From Flavobacterium degerlachei (lineage in GTDB: Bacteria; Bacteroidota; Bacteroidia; Flavobacteriales; Flavobacteriaceae), in assembly GCF_900106645.1 (NCBI RefSeq), contig NZ_FNMV01000011.1:1-64000 (forward strand): a stretch of DNA of 64,000 bases. The letters run 5' to 3'. Below, one piece after another: positions 50,180 to 58,797 of the stretch. Numbering within the stretch: position 1 is the stretch's first letter; each line of letters begins with the position of its first letter. The notes beneath the pieces are model-generated. The model did not search any database. It saw nothing but the letters and a program-made list of their open reading frames with translations, and was not told where the DNA came from. A program made the position numbers and the translations under genes.

Positions 50180-51577
50180 CTATTCAAACTCGCTTCTTTC
50201 TACGATTGGTTTTATTTGACTGTCAGAACGGCTTGACCGTCTTGTTTCTCTAGCTGACTGTCTCGCAGACTTCCTTATTTGTCGTTCTGTTTGCTTTGCT
50301 GAGGGATCTGCTTGACTTCTAGCAGGTCGAACTTGTTGTCTAGTCGACTTAGGATTTTGCTGTCTTGTTGAAGGCTGAACACGTTGCCTTGTTGAAGGCT
50401 GAACTCGCTGTCTTGTAGACTCAGGGCTTTCCTGTCTGGTTGATGACTTCTCTTGTGTCTTTGTTGACGGCTGCTCTTGTCGTCTTGTAGACTCACGATT
50501 TTCCTGCTTAGTTGCTGGTCTCTCCTGTGTTCTAGTTGACGGCTGTACTTGTCGTCTTGTAGACTCACGGCTTTCCTGCCTTGTCGCCGGTCTCTCTTGT
50601 GTTCTAGTTGACGGCTGTACTTGTCGCCTTGTCGACTCCCGGTTTTCCTGCCTTGTCGCCGGTCTCTCTTGTGTTCTAGTTGACGGCTGCACTTGTCGCC
50701 TTGTCGACTCCCGGTTTTCTCTATTTATATCTCTTCTTGAAATCCTAGCTGGCGCTGTAGGCTTCCTAAAAGTCCTACCGCCATAAGTACTTCTATAAAC
50801 CCCAGCATTTCTATTCCTAGTCACTATTGCTGAAGTAGTTCTTCTTCTTAAGTAATAAGAATGATTAGAAGGGTAACGAATGAAGGACGTTCTATGAAAA
50901 CGAGGGCTTCTGTAGTAATGATTGTGATAATTCCAATAGTTGTAATATAAAATTGGTCTCCACGGACGCCAATATACCGGATAGTATCCCCAATACCAAG
51001 GAGAAACATATAGCGAAAATGATGGGGAAAACATAAGTGCTATAATCGGCCAATCAGAAACATAAACAACACCATTCCCGTAGACATTATTATTTATGAT
51101 AATCCTCTGGTCACCAATATACCCAGGATTTGGAGTTTCAGAAACATCTCGTGCTGATGGTTCCACAACATAGTCTTCGCCATACAAAGCTTCGTCACCA
51201 ATAATTTGGACAATAACTCTTCCCGCATTATTCTTACTGACCTCTATAACGGCAACATCTTGAAACTGATTGCTATTAACAGGAACCCTAAGTACAATAG
51301 AATGAAAATGTCCTTGATTGTATGAAGTCACTGAAATATAGTCTACAAAATTGTCATTATTTAGATCCAAGTTATTAATATTCGAATCACTCGAGTTTAG
51401 TTTTCTTTCGAATTCCTCTATTGTTTGAGAGCTTTGAAAAACATCTAAAACGGCAAAAAGATTAAGGTTATCACCAGGCAAACCTAATGCTACAACTTCA
51501 TTATCAACTTGAGAAAATAAAGAAGTACTCCACAAACCCATTGTTAAGACTAAAAAGGTTAATACTATCTTTTTCAT
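50180..51577 (-). CDS. Secreted protein with aromatic segment and Arg/Gln/Thr-rich repeats
   Basis: The 465-residue product has a signal peptide (about residues 1-23), then a soluble domain with DLNNDNFVDYISVTSYNQGH, which resembles a calcium-binding-like loop. A very aromatic segment follows (PWYWGYYPVYWRPWRPILYY and more, residues 190-225). After residue 287 comes a low-complexity tail with four 24-residue repeats (ENRESTRRQVQPSTRTQERP and variants), highly basic and lacking hydrophobic residues. The architecture suggests an envelope or surface protein with a flexible cationic tail. No function is assigned. Confidence 0.82.
   Translation of the reverse strand: MKKIVLTFLVLTMGLWSTSLFSQVDNEVVALGLPGDNLNLFAVLDVFQSSQTIEEFERKLNSSDSNINNLDLNNDNFVDYISVTSYNQGHFHSIVLRVPVNSNQFQDVAVIEVSKNNAGRVIVQIIGDEALYGEDYVVEPSARDVSETPNPGYIGDQRIIINNNVYGNGVVYVSDWPIIALMFSPSFSLYVSPWYWGYYPVYWRPWRPILYYNYWNYHNHYYRSPRFHRTSFIRYPSNHSYYLRRRTTSAIVTRNRNAGVYRSTYGGRTFRKPTAPARISRRDINRENRESTRRQVQPSTRTQERPATRQENRESTRRQVQPSTRTQERPATRQESRESTRRQVQPSTRTQERPATKQENRESTRRQEQPSTKTQEKSSTRQESPESTRQRVQPSTRQRVQPSTRQQNPKSTRQQVRPARSQADPSAKQTERQIRKSARQSARETRRSSRSDSQIKPIVERSEFE
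50432..50719 (-). repeat. Four tandem 72-bp coding repeats
   Basis: The reading frame holds four 24-codon repeats in a row (residues 287-382), nearly identical in the first three units and more divergent in the fourth, then a degenerate tail. Repeat number could change by slippage or recombination and give length variation in the protein. Confidence 0.8.
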
Positions 51578-51706
51578 GGTTTCTAATTTTAAATATTGTA
51601 ATTAAATCATACTACAAGGTACGAAAACTATATATTCAAATAGCTTAATAACAGTTATTTAACTATTTTACTCCAATAAAAAACAACATTAATACAGAAA
51701 CAAAAA

Positions 51707-51737
51707 AAAGGCACACGATATAGAATCGTATGCCTTT
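51707..51737 (-). terminator. Terminator of the ABC-F gene
   Basis: A 13-base stem (51707-51719 with 51725-51737; one G-U wobble on the minus strand) is followed by a T run on the minus strand. Confidence 0.75.
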
Positions 51738-51782
51738 ACTATTTTCAATTCCCTTCAATTAAGAATCGAACAACATGATTTG

Positions 51783-53417
51783 TTATTTCTCAATATCTCT
51801 CATGCTCTCCATTTTCTTGTTTGCCAAGAATCCTGTAATATCTTCAAAATGTTCTACTACACGTTTGTTTCCAAATTCAAATACCTTAGTCGCTAATCCG
51901 TCTAAGAAATCTCTATCGTGAGAAACTAATATCAAAGTTCCATCAAAATCACGCAATGCATCTTTGATAATATCTTTGGTTTTCATGTCTAAGTGATTTG
52001 AAGGCTCATCCAAAATCAATAAATTAACTGGCTCAAGCAATAATTTAATCATCGCCAGACGCGTTTTCTCTCCACCTGAAAGCACCTTCACCTTTTTAGT
52101 CACATCATCGCCATGAAACATAAAAGCACCTAAAATATCTTTAATTTTAGTACGCACATCACCCACAGCAATATCATCGATAGTTTCAAATATTGTAGCA
52201 TTCTCATCTAACAATGAAGCTTGGTTTTGAGCAAAATAACCAATTTGAGCATTATGACCTATTTCTAAACTTCCGCCATCTATCTCAATTTGTTTCATAA
52301 TGGCTTTGATCATCGTCGATTTTCCTTCCCCATTTTTCCCTACGAATGCCACTTTTTGCCCTCTTTCGATAACAATATTAGCATCTTTAAAAACAACGTG
52401 CTCACCATAAGTCTTCCCTAAATCTTTTACAATTACAGGATATTGCCCAGAACGAGCAGCAGCGGGAAATTTCAATTTTAAAGCAGAAGTATCTACTTCA
52501 TCCACTTGTACAATGACTAATTTCTCTAACATTTTAACACGAGATTGAACTGCATCAGTTTTAGAAAACGTCCCTTTGAAACGGTCAATAAAAGTTCTGT
52601 TATCAGCAATCATTCGTTGTTGTTCATCGTATGCTTTTTGTTGGTGCATGCGACGGTCTTTTCTCAATTCTAAATAATGTGAGTATTTAGCCTTGTAATC
52701 ATAGATTCGTCCCATAGTTACCTCAATGGTACGATTTGTAATATTATCTACAAATGCTCTATCATGCGAAATTACCACAACCGCCTTTGCTGAATTGATT
52801 AAGAAATCCTCTAACCATTGGATACTTTCAATATCCATGTGATTGGTAGGCTCATCCAGCAAAATCAAATCTGGTTTTTGCAAAAGGATTTTTGCCAACT
52901 CAATTCTCATTCTCCAACCACCTGAAAATTCAGAAGTTTGACGTGTAAAATCCTCGCGGGCAAATCCCAATCCTATTAATATTTTTTCGATTTCAGCCTC
53001 ATAATTCACCTCTTCAATAGCATAAAACTTCTCGCTCAGGTCAGAAACCCTTTCAATCAATTTCATGTATGCATCACTTTCATAATCCGTTCTAATTGTC
53101 AATTGTTCATTGATTTCGTCAATCTCAGCTTTCATGCTAAAAATTTCACCAAATGCTTTTGAAGTTTCTTCAACAACAGTAGCTCCGTCAGTAGTCAATA
53201 AATGCTGTGGCAAATAAGCAACAACTGCATCTTTGGGCGCAGAAACATTTCCGGTAGAAGGTTTACTTTGCCCCGCTATTATCTTAAGAAGCGTTGATTT
53301 CCCCGCTCCATTCTTACCCATAAGGGCAATTTTATCATTTTCATTAATAGCAAAGGAAACATCACTAAAAAGCGATGTCCCACCAAATTGTACGGAAATA
53401 TCATTAACTGTAATCAT
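51783..53417 (-). CDS. ABC-F family ATPase
   Basis: From the ATG at 53417 (MITVNDISVQF) the product has 544 residues with two ABC domains and no membrane spans. The first has Walker A GKNGAGKSTLLK, signature SGGWRMRIELAK and Walker B LILLDEPTNHMDI. The second has GKNGEGKSTMIK, LSGGEKTRLAM and LLILDEPSNHLDM. The linker between them is basic and helical, as in ABC-F translation factors (EttA/YbiT type). It should act on the ribosome rather than as a transporter. A TATCTTTG box precedes it. Confidence 0.95.
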   Translation of the reverse strand: MITVNDISVQFGGTSLFSDVSFAINENDKIALMGKNGAGKSTLLKIIAGQSKPSTGNVSAPKDAVVAYLPQHLLTTDGATVVEETSKAFGEIFSMKAEIDEINEQLTIRTDYESDAYMKLIERVSDLSEKFYAIEEVNYEAEIEKILIGLGFAREDFTRQTSEFSGGWRMRIELAKILLQKPDLILLDEPTNHMDIESIQWLEDFLINSAKAVVVISHDRAFVDNITNRTIEVTMGRIYDYKAKYSHYLELRKDRRMHQQKAYDEQQRMIADNRTFIDRFKGTFSKTDAVQSRVKMLEKLVIVQVDEVDTSALKLKFPAAARSGQYPVIVKDLGKTYGEHVVFKDANIVIERGQKVAFVGKNGEGKSTMIKAIMKQIEIDGGSLEIGHNAQIGYFAQNQASLLDENATIFETIDDIAVGDVRTKIKDILGAFMFHGDDVTKKVKVLSGGEKTRLAMIKLLLEPVNLLILDEPSNHLDMKTKDIIKDALRDFDGTLILVSHDRDFLDGLATKVFEFGNKRVVEHFEDITGFLANKKMESMRDIEK

Positions 53418-53473
53418 TGTAGTATTGTTTTGTAGATTCGACAATTTGAAAGCCGAATAGATTTTAAAAAGTG

Positions 53474-53481
53474 CAAAGATA
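53474..53481 (-). promoter_or_regulatory. Promoter -7 box for the ABC-F gene
   Basis: TATCTTTG on the minus strand matches the TAnnTTTG consensus and lies about 57 bases before the ABC-F start codon. Confidence 0.5.
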
Positions 53482-53512
53482 GATTAATTAAGCAATTGGT
53501 ATAATATAAAAT

Positions 53513-53560
53513 GAAAGCTTCCAGCAACAGAGATCAAAAATCCTGTTCCTGGAAGCTTTC
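53513..53560 (-). terminator. Terminator of the symporter gene
   Basis: A 12-base perfect stem (53513-53524 with 53549-53560), extended by a short inner stem, lies 22 bases beyond the symporter stop codon. Confidence 0.75.
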
Positions 53561-53582
53561 AAAAGAAATAGTTAATCTAAAC

Positions 53583-55046
53583 TTACTCCTTTTCCTTTTT
53601 ATTTATGGTATTCCAAATATGTGCATTTGAAACCCCAATATCTTCGGGATTGAAAACGGGATCTTTCCCTTCCTTTTTCTGTTTTTCGTAATCTTTCAAT
53701 GCGGCTAAGGCTGGTTTCTGTAATAGAATAATCGCAATGATATTAAACCAAGCCATAAGTCCTACTCCTAGATCACCAATATCCCAGGCCAATTTTGCTT
53801 GATTGATTGAACCATACATTATAACCAACATCATAACCAATTTCAATAAATGCGTATAAACTGGCGACTTCAAATTTCTTGTCAAATAAGAAATATTCGT
53901 TTCAGCTATGTAGTAATAAGCCAAAATAGTAGTAAAGGCAAAGAAGAACAATGCAATGGCAACGAAATAAGATCCAAAACCAGGTAAAACACTATCCATG
54001 GCGCTCTGAGTAAACCCAGGCCCTACAGTTACATTTTTAGCTCCTTCATATAAAAACTTAGTAGTTCCGTCAGCCGCTAATACAGGATCTTGCACATTAT
54101 ACCTTCCTGTTATTAACAACATAAAACCAGTAGCAGAACAAACCAATAAAGTATCAATATAAACCGAAAACGATTGTACTAAACCTTGCTTAGTAGGATG
54201 CGAAACATTTGCTGCAGCAGCAATATGCGGAGCAGTACCTTGTCCTGCCTCGTTAGAATAAATTCCACGTTTTACACCCCATTGAATTGCCAGACCAAAT
54301 ACAGCCCCAAAACCAGCTTCCATATTAAAAGCGCTTTTAAACACTAATGAAATAACTCCTGGAAGTTGATCGATGTCAATTATAATTATCACCAATACAA
54401 TTAAAATATAAGCGATAGCCATTATAGGCACCACATACTCTGTAAACTTGGCGATTCTTTTTACACCTCCAAATACAATGGCTCCAAAGATTACTGCAAC
54501 AGCAACTCCAGACATCCAAGTATCAATATTAAAGGCATTCTGTATTCCGTCAGCAACAGAATTTGCCTGCACTCCTGGCAGTAACAAACCCGCAGAGATT
54601 ATAGAAACAATGGCAAACAAAACGGCAAACCATTTCACTCCCAATCCTCTTTCGATATAAAAAGCGGGACCTCCACGAAACTGTCCTAAATGCTTTTCTT
54701 TATAAATTTGTGCCAATGTTGCTTCTACGAAAGCGGTACTTGCTCCTAAAAAAGCAACCATCCACATCCAAAACATAGCTCCTGGTCCTCCAAAAGCGAT
54801 AGCTGTAGCAACACCTGCAATATTTCCCGTACCTACTCTTCCTGCTAAAGACATCGATAAGGCTTGAAAAGAAGAGACTCCAGATTCAGAACTTTTCCCG
54901 TCAAACAGTAAACGAAACATTTCTCTGATGTGGCGCACTTGTAAAAAACGGGTACGTAAAGTGAAATAAAGTCCTGTACCTAAACACAAAACGATTAATG
55001 CGTTACTCCAAACAATACCATTTAATACCCCAATAATCTCTTCCAT
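53583..55046 (-). CDS. Sodium:alanine symporter family protein (AGCS)
   Basis: The 487-residue product has about ten hydrophobic spans and the AGCS markers LSMSLAGRVGTGNIAGVATA, GGPGAMFWMWMVAFLGASTA and GVKRGIYSNEAGQGTAPHIA. It should take up alanine, glycine or a related amino acid with Na+. The C-terminus is charged (EKQKKEGKDPVFNPEDIGVS) and cytoplasmic. It is a stand-alone gene with a terminator on its 3' side. Confidence 0.94.
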   Translation of the reverse strand: MEEIIGVLNGIVWSNALIVLCLGTGLYFTLRTRFLQVRHIREMFRLLFDGKSSESGVSSFQALSMSLAGRVGTGNIAGVATAIAFGGPGAMFWMWMVAFLGASTAFVEATLAQIYKEKHLGQFRGGPAFYIERGLGVKWFAVLFAIVSIISAGLLLPGVQANSVADGIQNAFNIDTWMSGVAVAVIFGAIVFGGVKRIAKFTEYVVPIMAIAYILIVLVIIIIDIDQLPGVISLVFKSAFNMEAGFGAVFGLAIQWGVKRGIYSNEAGQGTAPHIAAAANVSHPTKQGLVQSFSVYIDTLLVCSATGFMLLITGRYNVQDPVLAADGTTKFLYEGAKNVTVGPGFTQSAMDSVLPGFGSYFVAIALFFFAFTTILAYYYIAETNISYLTRNLKSPVYTHLLKLVMMLVIMYGSINQAKLAWDIGDLGVGLMAWFNIIAIILLQKPALAALKDYEKQKKEGKDPVFNPEDIGVSNAHIWNTINKKEKE

Positions 55047-55295
55047 AAATATATTTTATATTAATAATTATTAAAAAATCAACAAAACAATCGTTTCACT
55101 CATAATTTTTTATAAAACTAAAACATCTAGTTAAAAAAAACTAATGCAAGACTATAAAAAAGAGCAAAAACTGATTAATCATCTAAAAACAAGGCTCAAC
55201 TCAGAATCCCGAATATTACACATAGCAAAACATTTTAACACTATGTCATGATTAAAAAATAAAATTTTCATAATTGACCGTAAATAAGGCCACAA

Positions 55296-55330
55296 AAAAA
55301 TGGTCTTATTACATTAATAAAACCATTTTT
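55296..55330 (-). terminator. Terminator of the GlmU-like gene
   Basis: Arms 55296-55307 and 55319-55330 pair over 12 bases on the minus strand (one G-U wobble). The hairpin lies 27 bases beyond the stop of the GlmU-like gene. The rest of the 310-base gap to the symporter gene (55047-55295) shows nothing recognisable. Confidence 0.6.
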
Positions 55331-55356
55331 AAAACTATAAACTATTTAGCAAAAGA

Positions 55357-56532
55357 CTATCCTTTTCTCCACTTTTTCGTTTCTTCAAAGACATGTTCTA
55401 AAATAGCTGCTTCTTTTTCGTCAAAATCTACATTCCTGCGCCCCATTACAAGTCTAGCCGTTTCAAAAGCTTTTTTAGTGATGTAGGTAGAAAAACCTGC
55501 TGCACCTCCCCATGAAAAACTAGGAACAAAATTACGAGGAAAACCGCTTCCGAAGATATTAGCGCTTACACCAATAACGGTTCCAGTGTTAAACATGGTA
55601 TTGATTCCACATTTACTATGATCTCCCATCATCAATCCGCAAAATTGAAGTCCCGTTTTAGCAAAGCCTTCGGTTTCATAACTCCATAATTTCACTTCCT
55701 CATAATTATTTTTTAGGTTCGAATTGTTACTGTCAGCACCAATATTACACCATTCACCCAAAACAGAATTTCCTAAAAAGCCATCATGACCTTTGTTAGC
55801 ATTACTAAACAAGACTGAGTTATTAATCTCACCTCCTACTTTAGAATTTGGGCCAACAGTTGTTGCTCCGTATATTTTGGCAGCCATTTTAACTACAGCG
55901 CCTTCACACAAAGCAAATGGACCCCGTATCACAGAACCTTCCATAATTTCTGAATCCTTACCTATATATATAGGACCCGTAGACGCATTCAGTGTCACGA
56001 ACTCTAACTTAGCCCCTTCTTCGATAAATATGTTTTCTGGCGCAATTACATTAACACTCTTTGGTATTGTTTGCGATTTTCTACCTTCAGTCAAAAACTC
56101 AAAGTCTTCCTGAATCGCAGCGGCATTCTTTGAGAAAATATCCCAAGTATTCTGAACCGTCAAGCAGTCTTCGTTGTATTCTATAATTTCATAAGAATCA
56201 AAATCTACTTCTTCTTGGTCTTCCTGCGTATAAAAAGCGACTACTTCTTCTCCTTTAAAGATGACTTGATTTGGTTGCAAATTATCAACCATTTCAGCCA
56301 AAACTGCGTTGGGTAAAAAGGAGGCATTAATCATAACATTATTTTCTAATTCTACCATTGGGAATTTATCAGATAAATATTCTTCCGTTAAAGTGGTAGT
56401 GGTAGAACCCAAATGCATTTCCCATTTTTGGCGAATTGTCATAATTCCAATAAGGATGTCTGCAACAGGACGTGTGAAGGTAAAAGGCAATAAGGCATTT
56501 CTGGCTGGGCCATCAAAAAGTATGTAGTTCAT
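55357..56532 (-). CDS. GlmU-like sugar nucleotidyltransferase/acyltransferase-type protein
   Basis: The 391-residue product has an N-terminal half like a degenerate nucleotidyltransferase (NYILFDGPARNALLPFTFTR) without the usual GxGTRM pyrophosphorylase loop. The C-terminal half is a left-handed beta-helix, with hexapeptide-like repeats around INNSVLFSNANKGHDGFLGN and VLGEWCNIGADSNNSNLKNN. The family is the GlmU-like putative sugar nucleotidyl transferase of Bacteroidota. The true activity is unknown; the missing loop argues against standard GlmU function. Confidence 0.85.
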   Translation of the reverse strand: MNYILFDGPARNALLPFTFTRPVADILIGIMTIRQKWEMHLGSTTTTLTEEYLSDKFPMVELENNVMINASFLPNAVLAEMVDNLQPNQVIFKGEEVVAFYTQEDQEEVDFDSYEIIEYNEDCLTVQNTWDIFSKNAAAIQEDFEFLTEGRKSQTIPKSVNVIAPENIFIEEGAKLEFVTLNASTGPIYIGKDSEIMEGSVIRGPFALCEGAVVKMAAKIYGATTVGPNSKVGGEINNSVLFSNANKGHDGFLGNSVLGEWCNIGADSNNSNLKNNYEEVKLWSYETEGFAKTGLQFCGLMMGDHSKCGINTMFNTGTVIGVSANIFGSGFPRNFVPSFSWGGAAGFSTYITKKAFETARLVMGRRNVDFDEKEAAILEHVFEETKKWRKG

Positions 56533-56633
56533 TTTATAAAGTTCAAAAGTTACAAAGGGTCAAAGTTACAAAGTTTTTATTTGTTTTATTTACAAGTTTA
56601 CTCTCTAAGCTCTCCCAATTTAAATCAATAAAA

Positions 56634-56657
56634 AAAGCCTCCCAAATGGAAGGCTTT
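56634..56657 (-). terminator. Terminator of rpmE2
   Basis: A seven-base stem (56634-56640 with 56651-56657), extendable inside, followed by T-rich sequence on the minus strand. Confidence 0.6.
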
Positions 56658-56681
56658 ACTATATCAACAAACAAGTTAAGA

Positions 56682-56933
56682 TTACTTAACGTGTTTAGCG
56701 TATTTAGTTTTAAATTTATCAATACGTCCTGCAGTATCGATAAGTTTGTTTTTACCTGTGTAAAAAGGATGAGAAGTTCTAGAGATCTCCATTTTCACAA
56801 CTGGGTATTCAACACCGTCAACTGTAATTGTTTCTCTTGTATCTGCTGTAGATTTAGTGATAAAAACGTCTTCATTTGACATGTCTTTAAATGCAACTAA
56901 TCTGTAATTCTCTGGGTGAGTTCCTTTTTTCAT
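56682..56933 (-). CDS. rpmE2: 50S ribosomal protein L31, type B
   Basis: The 83-residue product matches L31 type [21 protein letters not shown], then [19 protein letters not shown] and a basic end [10 protein letters not shown]. It has no zinc-binding cysteines, the defining feature of type B, which many bacteria use when zinc is scarce; in Flavobacterium it is often the main form. A well-formed TTG-N18-TAAATTTG promoter lies upstream. Confidence 0.95.
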   Translation of the reverse strand: MKKGTHPENYRLVAFKDMSNEDVFITKSTADTRETITVDGVEYPVVKMEISRTSHPFYTGKNKLIDTAGRIDKFKTKYAKHVK

Positions 56934-57037
56934 CTTGTTTATTTGTTTGGCTATAACTTGTTTTGAAGCTTTTCGTTTAACGGAAAAGGTATAAACTCAC
57001 TATAACTTTTTGTTTTTACACTATTATTTTGAGTCTG

Positions 57038-57066
57038 CAAATTTACAATTATTTTCCAATAAACAA
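57038..57066 (-). promoter_or_regulatory. Promoter of rpmE2
   Basis: On the minus strand TTG (57064-57066) and TAAATTTG (57038-57045) are 18 bases apart, a full match to the Flavobacterium housekeeping promoter pattern TTG-N17-23-TAnnTTTG. Confidence 0.7.
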
Positions 57067-57108
57067 ATCTTTGTTTCATTTTTTTTATTAAATCGTAAAA
57101 ACTGTTTT

Positions 57109-57142
57109 TTGTAGTCCAATAAATTGGGAATTGCTATATTTG
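57109..57142 (+). promoter_or_regulatory. Promoter of the DUF4199-glycosyltransferase pair
   Basis: TTG (57109-57111) and TATATTTG (57135-57142) are 23 bases apart on the plus strand, at the upper limit of the accepted spacing. The -7 box lies about 23 bases before the start codon at 57165. Confidence 0.6.
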
Positions 57143-57164
57143 TGGATTAATTAAAAAAGTCTTT

Positions 57165-57707
57165 ATGGAAAGAAGTGTATCACCAGGGAAATCTGGACTA
57201 ATATATGGCGTATTGTTTGGCGTTATAATGATTTTAGAATTCGTGATAATGTACATAATAGGAATGCGATCATTAGTAGGAACCAGTGCCGGCGTGATTG
57301 TAAATATTGCTAATTACTTAGTACTACCCCTAGTATTCATCTATTTAGGATGTATCAATTTTAAGAAAAATTTAAACAACGGTTTCATTAGCTTTGGCGA
57401 AGCTTTAAAAGTAGGAGTTTCTATCACTTTTATTGCTGCCCTAATATATGGTCTATTTAATATCGCTTTTAACTTTATCTATCCTGAGTTTATCAATGAA
57501 ATGATTTCAATTACTCAAGACGATATGATCAAACAAAACCCTAACATAACGAGTAAAGAAATGGAAATGGGAATTGAAATGATGAAAAAATTCATGAATC
57601 CTTTAATTGTTTTACCTGTTACACTTGCTATGTATTCCTTTTTTGGGTTAATATATTCGCTAATTGTAGGTGCAATTGTAAAAAACGAAAATCCACAAAG
57701 CCTGTAA
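57165..57707 (+). CDS. DUF4199 membrane protein
   Basis: The 180-residue product has four hydrophobic spans (about residues 13-33, 40-60, 75-100 and 145-170) with a loop holding ISFGEALKVGVSITFIAALI, the pattern of DUF4199. Such proteins occur before glycosyltransferase genes in Bacteroidota, as here (three bases before the next gene). Function unknown; a role in lipid-linked sugar handling is a guess from context. Confidence 0.87.
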   Translation: MERSVSPGKSGLIYGVLFGVIMILEFVIMYIIGMRSLVGTSAGVIVNIANYLVLPLVFIYLGCINFKKNLNNGFISFGEALKVGVSITFIAALIYGLFNIAFNFIYPEFINEMISITQDDMIKQNPNITSKEMEMGIEMMKKFMNPLIVLPVTLAMYSFFGLIYSLIVGAIVKNENPQSL

Positions 57708-57710
57708 TTA

Positions 57711-58667
57711 ATGAATCTATCCATACTTATACCGCTTCTTAACGAAGAGGAATCGCTTACAGAATTGTACACTTGGATTATTAAGGTAATGCAAACAAAT
57801 AATTATTCTTATGAAGTTATCTTTTTAGATGACGGAAGTACGGATAATTCCTGGTCTATTATTGAAGGTTTTGCTTCGGAAAACCCCAATATAAAAGGAA
57901 TTCGTTTCATGAGAAATTTCGGAAAATCTCAAGCTTTGCATGCTGGTTTTGCAAAAGCCCAAGGTGATGTCATTATCACAATGGATGCCGACTTACAAGA
58001 TAGTCCTGAGGAAATTCCCGGACTTTACAACATGATTACAAGTCAAGATTTTGATTTGGTTTCCGGATGGAAAAAGAAACGATACGACTCTGTTGTCGCT
58101 AAAAACCTGCCTTCTAAATTATTCAATTGGGCTGCCAGAAAAACTTCTGGAGTAGAACTGAATGATTTTAATTGCGGATTGAAAGCCTACAAAAATATTG
58201 TTGTAAAAAACATTGAAGTTTCAGGCGAAATGCACCGATACATTCCTGTTTTGGCAAAAAATGCTGGTTTTGGAAAAATTGGCGAAAAAGTAGTACAACA
58301 TCAAGCTAGAAAATACGGTGAAACTAAATTTGGAATGGAACGTTTCATCAATGGTTTCCTTGACTTAATTACCATTTGGTTTCTTTCCCGATTTGGAAAA
58401 AGACCGATGCACTTGTTTGGAGCCATGGGATCACTAATGTTCATTATTGGTTTTATGCTTGCGGGCTATATTGGAATTTCAAAACTATATCATATGTATA
58501 ATGACATGCGATATACTTTAGTTACTGACAACCCTTGGTTTTTCATTGCGTTAACCACAATGATTTTAGGGACTCAACTGTTTTTGGCTGGTTTCCTGGG
58601 CGAAATCATTTTGCGTACTAAAAACAACGAAGAGCGTTATAAAATTTCGACTCAGGTTAATCTATAA
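57711..58667 (+). CDS. Glycosyltransferase family 2 with C-terminal membrane spans
   Basis: The 318-residue product has an N-terminal GT2 domain: LSILIPLLNEEESLTELYTW, then VIFLDDGSTDNSW, and ITMDADLQDSPEEIPGLYNM with the DxD-like Mg2+ site. Two membrane spans follow near residues 233-260 and 280-305. The layout matches DPM1/GtrB-like polyprenyl-phosphate glycosyltransferases. It is translated just after the DUF4199 gene. Confidence 0.92.
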   Translation: MNLSILIPLLNEEESLTELYTWIIKVMQTNNYSYEVIFLDDGSTDNSWSIIEGFASENPNIKGIRFMRNFGKSQALHAGFAKAQGDVIITMDADLQDSPEEIPGLYNMITSQDFDLVSGWKKKRYDSVVAKNLPSKLFNWAARKTSGVELNDFNCGLKAYKNIVVKNIEVSGEMHRYIPVLAKNAGFGKIGEKVVQHQARKYGETKFGMERFINGFLDLITIWFLSRFGKRPMHLFGAMGSLMFIIGFMLAGYIGISKLYHMYNDMRYTLVTDNPWFFIALTTMILGTQLFLAGFLGEIILRTKNNEERYKISTQVNL

Positions 58668-58673
58668 TATAGC

Positions 58674-58753
58674 CTAGCCCTGATAGTAATGAAAATCCTT
58701 ATAGGCCAGTTTTTGGACTATAAGATTGTAATGAATAGCAGGAATTAGCTCCT
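58674..58753. repeat. 80-bp structured intergenic repeat, copy B
   Basis: This 80-base element is the reverse-orientation partner of copy A at 12736-12815. In matching orientation both begin CTAGCCCTGATAG and end ATAGCAGGAA-TAGCTCCT. Its central stem (CTTATAG with CTATAAG, plus CCA with TGG) replaces the different stem of copy A in the same position. It sits between the glycosyltransferase gene (stop 58667) and the phosphosugar mutase gene. Confidence 0.75.
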
Positions 58754-58797
58754 GAGAAAGCGACATACTTTAAAAACTTAAACTAAAAACATATAAA

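Noticed and set aside
50275..50568. 97-codon minus frame within the repeat-rich gene
   Set aside because: It is the same repeat DNA read in another frame; the 465-residue frame has a signal peptide and continuous composition.
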